This document shows positions 50,901 through 62,728 of a DNA stretch of 64,000 nucleotides, one piece after another. The notes below the pieces were generated by a model. The model did no database searches. It was not told where the DNA came from and saw only the letters and a list, made by a program, of their open reading frames with translations. Each line of letters opens with the position of its first letter. Position 1 is the first letter of the stretch. The translations under genes and the position numbers were made by a program. The DNA comes from Osmia lignaria lignaria (taxonomy: Eukaryota; Arthropoda; Insecta; Hymenoptera; Megachilidae), in NCBI RefSeq assembly GCF_051020975.1, contig NW_027478160.1:17010001-17074000 (forward strand). The letters are read 5' to 3'.

Positions 50901-53900
50901 AAACACCGTGGCCCCTTTCTTTGAGATAACTCTGCACTATTGCGAGCTGCAAATGCCACTTCCAGCTTAGCTGTGCAGAAGAAGAACAACAAGAAGAAGA
51001 AATATCTCGAAATATGTCCGTCAGGCCCCTTCCCTTGAGATAAATCTGCAAATATCTCGGAAACGAAGAGAGCTATGGCAAAATGTTAAGAGCCCTTTTT
51101 TGTAGAGAATTAAGTTTCCTACTTTTTATGTTCTATGATATTTTTTGATTAGATGCGTAGTTCTCGAGATATATCAAGATATTTAAAAGTTCCGAAGCCG
51201 CACCAACATAATAGAGATACAGAAACACCGTGGCCCCTTTCTTTCAGATAACTATGCACTATTGCGAGCTGCAAATGCCACTTCCAGCTTAGCTGTGCAG
51301 AAGAACAACAAGAAGAAGAAATATCTCGAAATATGTCCGTCAGGCCCCTTCCCTTGAGATAAATCTGCAAATATCTCGGAAACAAAGAGAGCTATGGCAA
51401 AATGTTAAGAGACCTTTTTTGTAGAGAATTAAGTTTCCTACAATTTATGTTCTATGATATTTTTTGATCAGAAGCGTAGTTTTCGAGATATATCGAGATA
51501 TTTAAAAGTTCCGAAGCCGCACCAACATAATAGACATACAGAAACACCGTGGCCCCTTTCGGTGAGATAACTCTGCACTAGTGCGAGCCGCAAATGCCAC
51601 TTCCAGCTTAGCTGTGCAGAAGAAGAACAACAAGAAGAAGAAATATCTCGAAATATGTCCGTCAGGCCCCTTCCCTTGAGATAAATCTGCAAATATCTCG
51701 GAAACGAAGCGAGCTATGGCAAAATGTTAAGAGACCTTTTTTGTAGAGAATTAAGTTTGCTACTTTTTATGGTCTATGATATTTTTTGATCAGATGCGTA
51801 GTTCTCGAGATATATCAAGATATCTAAAAGTTCCGAAGCCGCACCAACATAATAGAGATACAGAAACACCGTGGCCCCTTTCTTTGAGATAACTCTGCAC
51901 TATTGCGAGCTGCAAATGCCACTTCCAGCTTAGCTGTGCAGAAGAAGAACAACAAGAAGAAGAAATATCTCGAAATATGTCCGTCAGGCCCCTTCCCTTG
52001 AGATAATTCTGCAAATATCTCGGAAACGAAGAGAGCTATGGCAAAATGTTAAGAGACCTTTTTTGTAGAGAATTAAGTTTCCTACTTTTTTTGTTCTATG
52101 ATATTTTTTGATTAGACGCGTAGTTCTCGAGATATATCAAGATATTTAAAAGTTCCGAAGCCGCACCAACATAATAGAGATACAGAAACACCGTGGCCCC
52201 TTTCTTTGAGATAACTCTGCACTATTGCGAGCTGCAAATGCCACTTCCAGCTTAGCAGTGCAGAAGAAGAACAACAAGAAGAAGAAATATCTCGAAATAT
52301 GTCCGTCAGGCCCCTTCCCTTGAGATAAATCTGCAAATATCTCGGAAACGAAGAGAGCTATGGCAAAATGTTATGAGACCTTTTTTGTAGAGAATTAAGT
52401 TTCCTACAATTTATGTTCTATGATATTTTTTGATCAGAAGCGTAGTTTTCGAGATATATCGAGATATTTAAAAGTTCCGAAGCCGCACCAACATAATAGA
52501 GATACAGAAACACCGTGGCCCCTTTCGTTGAGATAACTCTGCACTAGTGCGAGCCGCAAATGCCACTTCCAGCTTAGCTGTGCAGAAGAAGAACAACAAG
52601 AAGAAGAAATATCTCGAAATATGTCCGTCAGGCTCCTTCCCTTGAGATAAATCTGCAAATATCTCGGAAACGAAGCGAGCTATGGCAAAATGTTAAGAGA
52701 CCTTTTTTGTAGAGAATTAAGTTTCCTACTTTTTATGTTCTATGATATTTTTTGATCAGATGCGTAGTTCTCGAGATATATCAAGATATTTAAAAGTTCC
52801 GAAGCCGCACCAACATAATAGAGATACAGAAACACCGTGGCCCCTTTCTTTGAGATAACTCTGCACTATTGCGAGCTGCAAATGCCACTTCCAGCTTAGC
52901 TGTGCAGAAGAAGAACAACAAGAAGAAGAAATATCTCGAAATATGTCCGTCAGGCCCCTTCCCTTGAGATAAATCTGCAAATATCTCGGAAACGAAGAGA
53001 GCTATGGCAAAATGTTAAGAGACCTTTTTTGTAGAGAATTAAGTTTCCTACTTTTTATGTTCTATGATATTTTTTGATTAGATGCGTAGTTCTCGAGATA
53101 TATCAAGATATTTAAAAGTTCCGAAGCCGCACCAACATAATAGAGATACAGAAACACCGTGGCCCCTTTCTTTCAGATAACTATGCACTATTGCGAGCTG
53201 CAACTGCCACTTCCAGCTTAGCTGTGCAGAAGAAGAACAACAAGAAGAAGAAATATCTCGAAATATGTCCGTCAGGCCCCTTCCCTTGAGATAAATCTGC
53301 AAATATCTCGGAAACGAAGAGAGCTATGGCAAAATGTTAAGAGACCTTTTTTGTAGAGAATTAAGTTTCCTACTTTTTATGATCTATGATATTTTTTGAT
53401 TAGATGCGTAGTTCTCGAGATATATCAAGATATTTAAAAGTTCCGAAGCCGCACCAACATAATAGAGATACAGAAACACCGTGGCCCCTTTCTTTCAGAT
53501 AACTATGCACTATTGCGAGCTGCAAATGCCACTTCCAGCTTAGCTGTGCAGAAGAACAACAAGAAGAAGAAATATCTCGAAATATGTCCGTCAGGCCCCT
53601 TCCCTTGAGATAAATCTGCAAATATCTCGGAAACGAAGAGAGCTATGGCAAAATGTTAAGAGACCTTTTTTGTAGAGAATTAAGTTTCCTACAATTTATG
53701 TTCAATGATATTTTTTGATCAGAAGCGTAGTTTTCGAGATATATCGAGATATTTAAAAGTTCCGAAGCCGCACCAACATAATAGAGATACAGAAACACCG
53801 TGGCCCCTTTCGTTGAGATAACTCTGCACTAGTGCGAGCCGCAAATGCCACTTCCAGCTTAGCTGTGCAGAAGAAGAACAACAAGAAGAAGAAATATCTC

Positions 53901-55966
53901 GAAATATGTCCGTCAGGCCCCTTCCCTTGAGATAAATCTGCAAATATCTCGGAAACGAAGCGAGCTATGGCAAAATGTTAAGAGACCTTTTTTGTAGAGA
54001 ATTAAGTTTCCTACTTTTTATGTTCTATGATATTTTTTGATCAGATGCGTAGTTCTCGAGATATATCAAGATATCTAAAAGTTCCGAAGCCGCACCAACA
54101 TAATAGAGATACAGAAACACCGTGGCCCCTTTCTTTGAGATAACTCTGCACTATTGCGAGCTGCAAATGCCACTTCCAGCTTAGCAGTGCAGAAGAAGAA
54201 CAACAAGAAGAAGAAATATCTCGAAATATGTCCGTCAGGCCCCTTCCCTTGAGATAAATCTGCAAATATCTCGGAAACGAAGAGAGCTATGGCAAAATGT
54301 TAAGAGACCTTTTTTGTAGAGAATTAAGTTTCCTACTTTTTATGTTCTATGATATTTTTTGATTAGATGCGTAGTTCTCGAGATATATCAAGATATTTAA
54401 AAGTTCCGAAGCCGCACCAACATAATAGAGATACAGAAACACCGTGGCCCCTTTCTTTCAGATAACTATGCACTATTGCGAGCTGCAAATGCCACTTCCA
54501 GCTTAGCTGTGCAGAAGAACAACAAGAAGAAGAAATATCTCGAAATATGTCCGTCAGGCCCCTTCCCTTGAGATAAATCTGCAAATATCTCGGAAACGAA
54601 GAGAGCTATGGCAAAATGTTAAGAGACCTTTTTTGTACAGAATTAAGTTTCCTACAATTTATGTTCTATGATATTTTTTGATCAGAAGCGTAGTTTTCGA
54701 GATATATCGAGATATTTAAAAGTTCCGAACCCGCACCAACATAATAGAGATACAGAAACACCGTGGCCCCTTTCGTTGAGATAACTCTGCACTAGTGCGA
54801 GCCGCAAATGCCACTTCCAGCTTAGCTGTGCAGAAGAAGAACAACAAGAAGAAGAAATATCTCGAAATATGTCCGTCAGGCCCCTTCCCTTGAGATAAAT
54901 CTGCAAATATCTCGGAAACGAAGCGAGCTATGGCAAAATGTTAAGAGACCTTTTTTGTAGAGAATTAAGTTTCCTACTTTTTATGTTCTATGATATTTTT
55001 TGATCAGATGCGTAGTTCTCGAGATATATCAAGATATCTAAAAGTTCCGAAGCCGCACCAACATAATAGAGATACAGAAACACCGTGGCCCCTTTCTTTG
55101 AGATAACTCTGCACTATTGCGAGCTGCAAATGCCACTTCCAGCTTAGCTGTGCAGAAGAAGAACAACAAGAAGAAGAAATATCTCGAAATATGTCCGTCA
55201 GGCCCCTTCCCTTGAGATAAATCTGCAAATATCTCGGAAACGAAGAGAGCTATGGCAAAATGTTAAGAGACCTTTTTTGTAGAGAATTAAGTTTCCTACT
55301 TTTTATGTTCTATGATATTTTTTGATTAGATGCGTAGTTCTCGAGATATATCAAGATATTTAAAAGTTCCGAAGCCGCACCAACATAATAGAGATACAGA
55401 AACACGGTGGCCCCTTTCTTTCAGATAACTATGCACTATTGCGAGCTGCAAATGCCACTTCCAGCTTAGCTGTGCAGAAGAACAACAAGAAGAAGAAATA
55501 TCTCGAAATATGTCCGTCAGGCCCCTTCCCTTGAGATAAATCTGCAAATATCTCGGAAACGAAGAAAGCTATGGCAAAATGTTAAGAGACCTTTTTTGTA
55601 GAGAATTAAGTTTCCTACAATTTATGTTCTATGATATTTTTTGATCAGAAGCGTAGTTTTCGAGATATATCGAGATATTTAAAAGTTCCGAAGCCGCACC
55701 AACATAATAGAGATACAGAAACACCGTGGCCCCTTTCGTTGAGATAACTCTGCACTAGTGCGAGCCGCAAATGCCACTTCCAGCTTAGCTGTGCAGAAGA
55801 AGAACAACAAGAAGAAGAAATATCTCGAAATATGTCCGTCAGGCCCCTTCCCTTGAGATAAATCTGCAAATATCTCGGAAACGAAGCGAGCTATGGCAAA
55901 ATGTTAAGAGACCTTTTTTGTAGAGAATTAAGTTTCCTACTTTTTATGTTCTATGATATTTTTTGA
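47938..55966 (+). repeat. 963-bp trimeric higher-order repeat
   Basis: Three monomer types alternate. Type alpha is 319 bp, with gattagatgcg, tttcagataactatgc and a 3-bp deletion in the triplet tract (edges 47,938, 49,223, 50,186, 51,149, 53,400, 54,363, 55,326). Type beta has gaagcgtag, cctttcgttgagataac and actagtgcg (48,257, 49,542, 50,505, 51,468, 52,434, 53,719, 54,682, 55,645). Type gamma has actattgcg, often with aagatatctaaaag (48,579, 49,864, 50,827, 51,790, 52,756, 54,041, 55,004). Alpha-beta-gamma totals 963 bp. Irregularities are an extra monomer at 48,901, an alpha-position monomer without the deletion at 52,112, and an extra undeleted alpha-like monomer at 53,078. At 47,938 the alpha copy still has the older gatctgatg edge and ttgagataac, as if this is where the type arose. 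Confidence 0.9.
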
Positions 55967-57054
55967 TCAGATGCGTAGTTCTCGAGATATATCAAGATAT
56001 TTAAAAGTTCCGAAGCCGCACCAACATAATAGAGATACAGAAACACCGTGGCCCCTTTCTTTGAGATAACTCTGCACTATTGCGAGCTGCAAATGCCACT
56101 TCCAGCTTAGCTGTGCAGAAGAAGAACAACAAGAAGAAGAAATATCTGGAAATATGTCCGTCAGGCCCCTTCCCTTGAGATAAATCTGCAAATATCTCGG
56201 AAACGAAGCGAGCTATGGCAAAATGTTGAGAGACCTTTTTTGTACAGAATTAAGTTTCCTACTATTTATGTTCTATGATATTTTTGGATCAGATGCGTAG
56301 TTCTCGAGATATATCAAGATATTTAAAAGTTCCGAAGCCGCACCAACATAATAGAGATACAGAAACACCGTGGCGCCTTTCTTTGAGATAACTCTGCACT
56401 AGAGCGAGCCGCAAATGCCACTTCCAGCTTAGCTGTGCAGAAGAAGAACAACAAGAAGAAGAAATATCTCGAAATATGTCCGTCAGGCCACTTCCCTTGA
56501 GATAAATCTGCAAATATCTCGGAAACGAAGCGAGCTATGGCAAAATGTTAAGAGACCTTTTTTGTAGAGAATTATGTTTCCTACTTTTTATGTTCTATGA
56601 TATTTTTTGATCAGACGCGTAGCTCTCGAGATATATCAAGATATTTAAAAGTTCCGAAGCCGCACCAACATAATAGAGATACAGAAACACCGTGGCCCCT
56701 TTCGTTGAGATAACTCTGCACTAGTGCGAGCCGCAAACGCCACTTCCAGCTTAGCTGTGCAGAAGAAGAACAACAAGAAGAAGAAATATCTCGAAATATG
56801 TCCGTCAGGCCCCTTCCCTTGAGATAAATCTGCAAATATCTAGGAAACGAAGCGAGCTATGGCAAAATGTTAAGAGACCTTTTTTGTAGAGAATTAAGTT
56901 TCCTACTTTTTATGTTCTATGATATTTTTTGATCAGATGCGTAGTTCTCGAGATATATCAAGATATCTAAAAGTTCCGAAGCCGCACCAACATAATAGAG
57001 ATACAGAAACACCGTGGCCCCTTTCTTTGAGATAACTCTGCACTATTGCGAGCT
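55967..57054 (+). repeat. Monomers linking the trimer block to the 5-monomer duplication
   Basis: A third variant family starts here. Its marks are atctggaaatatg (for atctcgaaatatg), gttgagagacc, tactatttatg, gatatttttggatcag, actagagcgagcc and gacgcgtagctctcg. The beta type persists at 56,611, with private caaacgccac and tctaggaaac. Confidence 0.6.
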
Positions 57055-60000
57055 GCAAATGCCACTTCCAGCTTAGCTGTGCAGAAGAAGAACAACAAGA
57101 AGAAGAAATATCTGGAAATATGTCCGTCAGGCCCCTTCCCTTGAGATAAATCTGCAAATATCTCGGAAACGAAGCGAGCTATGGCAAAATGTTGAGAGAC
57201 CTTTTTTGTAGAGAATTAAGTTTCCTACTATTTACGTTCTATGATATTTTTGGATCAGATGCGTAGTTCTCGAGATATATCAAGATATTTAAAAGTTCCG
57301 AAGCCGCACCAACATAATAGAGATACAGAAACACCGTGGCCCCTTTCTTTGAGATAACTCTGCACTAGAGCGAGCCGCAAATGCCACTTCCAGCTTAGCT
57401 GTGCAGAAGAAGAACAACAAGAAGAAGAAATATCTCGAAATATGTCCGTCAGGCCACTTCCCTTGAGATAAATCTGCAAATATCTCGGAAACCAAGCGAG
57501 CTATGGCAAAATGTTAAGAGACCTTTTTTGTAGAGAATTATGTTTCCTACTTTTTATGTTCTATGATATTTTTTGATCAGACGCGTAGCTCTCGAGATAT
57601 ATCAAGATATTTAAAAGTTCCGAAGCCGCACCAACATAATAGAGATACAGAAACACCGTGGCCCCTTTCTTTGAGATAACTCTGCACTATTGCGAGCTGC
57701 AAATGCCACTTCCAGCTTAGCTGTGCAGAAGAGGAACAACAAGAAGAAGAAATATCTGGAAATATGTCCGTCAGGCCCCTTCCCTTGAGATAAATCTGCA
57801 AATATCTCGGAAACGAAGCGAGCTATGGCAAAATGTTGAGAGACCTTTTTTGTAGAGAATTAAGTTTCCTACTATTTATGTTCTATGATATTTTTGGATC
57901 AGATGCGTAGTTCTCGAGATATATCAAGATATTTAAAAGTTCCGAAGCCGCACCAACATAATAGAGATACAGAAACACCGTGGCCCCTTTCTTTGAGATA
58001 ACTCTGCACTAGAGCGAGCCGCAAATGCCACTTCCAGCTTAGCTGTGCAGAAGAAGAACAACAAGAAGAAGAAATATCTGGAAATATGTCCGTCAGGCCC
58101 CTTCCCTTGAGATAAATCTGCAAATATCTCGGAAACGAAGCGAGCTATGGCAAAATGTTGAGAGACCTTTTTTGTAGAGAATTAAGTTTCCTACTATTTA
58201 TGTTCTATGATATTTTTGGATCAGATGCGTAGTTCTCGAGATATATCAAGATATTTAAAAGTTCCGAAGCCGCACCAACATAATAGAGATACAGAAACAC
58301 CGTGGCCCCTTTCTTTGAGATAACTCTGCACTATTGCGAGCTGTAACTGCCACTTCCAGCTTAGCTGTGCAGAAGAAGAACAACAAGAAGAAGAAATATC
58401 TCGAAATATGTCCGTCAGGCCCCTTCCCTTGAGATATATCTGCAAATATCTCGGAAACGAAGCGAGCTATGGCGAAATGTTAAGAGACCTTTTTTGTAGA
58501 GAATTATGTTTCCTACAATTTATGTTCTATGATATTTTTTGATCAGAAGCGTAGTTTTCGAGATATATCGAGATATTTAAAAGTTCCGAAGCCGCACCAA
58601 CATAATAGAGATACAGAAACACCGTGGCCCCTTTCGTTGAGATAACTCTGCACTAGTGCGAGCCGCAAATGCCACTTCCAGCTTAGCTGTGCAGAAGAAG
58701 AACAACAAGAAGAAGAAATATCTGGAAATATGTCCGTCAGGCCCCTTCCCTTGAGATAAATCTGCAAATATCTCGGAAACGAAGCGAGCTATGGCAAAAT
58801 GTTGAGAGACCTTTTTTGTAGAGAATTAAGTTTCCTACTATTTACGTTCTATGATATTTTTGGATCAGATGCGTAGTTCTCGAGATATATCAAGATATTT
58901 AAAAGTTCCGAAGCCGCACCAACATAATAGAGATACAGAAACACCGTGGCCCCTTTCTTTGAGATAACTCTGCACTAGAGCGAGCCGCAAATGCCACTTC
59001 CAGCTTAGCTGTGCAGAAGAAGAACAACAAGAAGAAGAAATATCTCGAAATATGTCCGTCAGGCCACTTCCCTTGAGATAAATCTGCAAATATCTCGGAA
59101 ACCAAGCGAGCTATGGCAAAATGTTAAGAGACCTTTTTTGTAGAGAATTATGTTTCCTACTTTTTATGTTCTATGATATTTTTTGATCAGACGCGTAGCT
59201 CTCGAGATATATCAAGATATTTAAAAGTTCCGAAGCCGCACCAACATAATAGAGATACAGAAACACCGTGGCCCCTTTCTTTGAGATAACTCTGCACTAT
59301 TGCGAGCTGCAAATGCCACTTCCAGCTTAGCTGTGCAGAAGAAGAACAACAAGAAGAAGAAATATCTGGAAATATGTCCGTCAGGCCCCTTCCCTTGAGA
59401 TAAATCTGCAAATATCTCGGAAACGAAGCGAGCTATGGCAAAATGTTGAGAGACCTTTTTTGTAGAGAATTAAGTTTCCTACTATTTATGTTCTATGATA
59501 TTTTTGGATCAGATGCGTAGTTCTCGAGATATATCAAGATATTTAAAAGTTCCGAAGCCGCACCAACATAATAGAGATACAGAAACACCGTGGCCCCTTT
59601 CTTTGAGATAACTCTGCACTAGAGCGAGCCGCAAATGCCACTTCCAGCTTAGCTGTGCAGAAGAAGAACAACAAGAAGAAGAAATATCTGGAAATATGTC
59701 CGTCAGGCCCCTTCCCTTGAGATAAATCTGCAAATATCTCGGAAACGAAGCGAGCTATGGCAAAATGTTGAGAGACCTTTTTTGTAGAGAATTAAGTTTC
59801 CTACTATTTATGTTCTATGATATTTTTGGATCAGATGCGTAGTTCTCGAGATATATCAAGATATTTAAAAGTTCCGAAGCCGCACCAACATAATAGAGAT
59901 ACAGAAACACCGTGGCCCCTTTCTTTGAGATAACTCTGCACTATTGCGAGCTGTAACTGCCACTTCCAGCTTAGCTGTGCAGAAGAAGAACAACAAGAAG

Positions 60001-60333
60001 AAGAAATATCTCGAAATATGTCCGTCAGGCCCCTTCCCTTGAGATATATCTGCAAATATCTCGGAAACGAAGCGAGCTATGGCGAAATGTTAAGAGACCT
60101 TTTTTGTAGAGAATTATGTTTCCTACAATTTATGTTCTATGATATTTTTTGATCAGAAGCGTAGTTTTCGAGATATATCGAGATATTTAAAAGTTCCGAA
60201 GCCGCACCAACATAATAGAGATACAGAAACACCGTGGCCCCTTTCGTTGAGATAACTCTGCACTAGTGCGAGCCGCAAATGCCACTTCCAGCTTAGCTGT
60301 GCAGAAGAAGAACAACAAGAAGAAGAAATATCT
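57055..60333 (+). repeat. Tandem 5-monomer duplication (1,610 bp), one difference seen
   Basis: Bases 57,055-58,723 and 58,665-60,333 align at 1,610 bp. Bounding differences are gctgcaaat versus gccgcaaat (57,054/58,664) and tctgg versus tctcg (58,724/60,334). Order of types: actagagcgagcc with ggccacttccc and gaaaccaagcg, then gacgcgtagctc with atctggaaat, then actagagcgagcc with atctggaaat, then ctgtaactgcc with ggcgaaatg, then beta. The only difference noticed inside is gaggaac at 57,733 versus gaagaac at 59,343. Confidence 0.87.
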
Positions 60334-60796
60334 CGAAATATGTCCGTCAGGCCCCTTCCCTTGAGATAAATCTGCAAATATCTCGGAAACGAAGCGAGCT
60401 ATGGCAAAATGTTAAGAGACCTTTTTTGTAGAGAATTAAGTTTCCTACTTTTTATGTTCTATGATATTTTTTGATCAGATGCGTAGTTCTCGAGATATAT
60501 CAAGATATTTAAAAGTTCCGAAGCCGCACCAACATAATAGAGATACAGAAACACCGTGGCCCCTTTCTTTGAGATAACTCTGCACTATTGCGAGCTGCAA
60601 ATGCCACTTCCAGCTTAGCTGTGCAGAAGAAGAACAACAAGAAGAAGAAATATCTGGAAATATGTCCGTCAGGCCCCTTCCCTTGAGATAAATCTGCAAA
60701 TATCTCGGAAACGAAGCGAGCTATGGCAAAATGTTAAGAGACCTTTTTTGTAGAGAATTAAGTTTCCTACTTTTTATGTTCTATGATATTTTTTGA

Positions 60797-62728
60797 TCAG
60801 ACGCGTAGCTCTCGAGATATATCAAGATATTTAAAAGTTCCGAAGCCGCACCAACATAATAGAGATACAGAAACACCGTGGCCCCTTTCTTTGAGATAAC
60901 TCTGCACTAGTGCGAGCCGCAAATGCCACTTCCAGCTTAGCTGTGCAGAAGAAGAACAACAAGAAGAAGAAATATCTCGAAATATGTCCGTCAGGCCCCT
61001 TCCCTTGACATAAATCTGCAAATATCTCGGAAACGAAGAGAGCTATGGCAAAATCTTAAGAGACCTTTTTTGTAGAGAATTAAGTTTCCTACAATTTATA
61101 TTCTATGATATTTTTTGATCAGAAGCGTAGTTTTCGAGATATATCGAGATATTTAAAAGTTCCGAAGCCGCACCAACATAATAGAGATACAGAAACACCG
61201 TGGCCCCTTTCGTTGAGATAACTCTGCACTAGTGCGAGCCGCAAATGCCACTTCCAGCTTAGCTGTGCAGAAGAAGAACAACAAGAAGAAGAAATATCTC
61301 GAAATATGTCCGTCAGGCCCCTTCCCTTGAGATAAATCTGCAAATATCTCGGAAACGAAGCGAGCTATGGCAAAATGTTAAGAGACCTTTTTTGTAGAGA
61401 ATTAAGTTTCCTACTTTTTATGTTCTATGATATTTTTTGATCAGATACGTAGTTCTCGAGATATATCAAGATATTTAAAAGTTCCGAAGCCGCACCAACA
61501 TAATAGAGATACAGAAACACCGTGGCCCCTTTCTTTGAGATAACTCTGCACTATTGCGAGCTGCAAATGCCACTTCCAGCTTAGCTGTGCAGAAGAAGAA
61601 CAACAAGAAGAAGAAATATCTCGAAATATGTCCGTCAGGCCCCTTCCCTTGAGATAAATCTGCAAATATCTCGGAAACGAAGAGAGCTATGGCAAAATGT
61701 TAAGAGACCTTTTTTGTAGAGAATTATGTTTCCTACTTTTTATGTTCTATGATATTTTTTGATCAGACGCGTAGCTCTCGAGATATATCAAGATATTTAA
61801 AAGTTCCGAAGCCGCACCAACATAATAGAGATACAGAAACACCGTGGCCCCTTTCTTTGAGATAACTCTGCACTAGTGCGAGCCGCAAATGCCACTTCCA
61901 GCTTAGCTGTGCAGAAGAAGAACAACAAGAAGAAGAAATATCTCGAAATATGTCCGTCAGGCCCCTTCCCTTGAGATAAATCTGCAAATATCTCGGAAAC
62001 GAAGAGAGCTATGGCAAAATGTTAAGAGACCTTTTTTGTAGAGAATTAAGTTTCCTACAATTTATATTCTATGATATTTTTTGATCAGAAGCGTAGTTTT
62101 CGAGATATATCGAGATATTTAAAAGTTCCGAAGCCGCACCAACATAATAGAGATACAGAAACACCGTGGCCCCTTTCGTTGAGATAACTCTGCACTAGTG
62201 CGAGCCGCAAATGCCACTTCCAGCTTAGCTGTGCAGAAGAAGAACAACAAGAAGAAGAAATATCTCGAAATATGTCCGTCAGGCCCCTTCCCTTGAGATA
62301 AATCTGCAAATATCTCGGAAACGAAGCGAGCTATGGCAAAATGTTAAGAGACCTTTTTTGTAGAGAATTAAGTTTCCTACTTTTTATGTTCTATGATATT
62401 TTTTGATCAGATACGTAGTTCTCGAGATATATCAAGATATTTAAAAGTTCCGAAGCCGCACCAACATAATAGAGATACAGAAACACCGTGGCCCCTTTCT
62501 TTGAGATAACTCTGCACTATTGCGAGCTGCAAATGCCACTTCCAGCTTAGCTGTGCAGAAGAAGAACAACAAGAAGAAGAAATATCTCGAAATATGTCCG
62601 TCAGGCCCCTTCCCTTGAGATAAATCTGCAAATATCTCGGAAACGAAGAGAGCTATGGCAAAATGTTAAGTGACCTTTTTTGTAGAGAATTAAGTTTCCT
62701 ACTTTTTATGTTCTATGATATTTTTTGA
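60797..62728 (+). repeat. 966-bp trimer, two copies
   Basis: Monomers at 60,797, 61,119 and 61,441 match 61,763, 62,085 and 62,407. Shared markers are gacgcgtagctctcg, tttatattctatg followed by the beta type, and gatacgtag. The unit resembles the 963-bp trimer but with a full-length 322-bp monomer in the alpha position. Single differences include cttgacataaatc near 61,009 and aaaatcttaag near 61,053 in the first copy. Confidence 0.8.
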
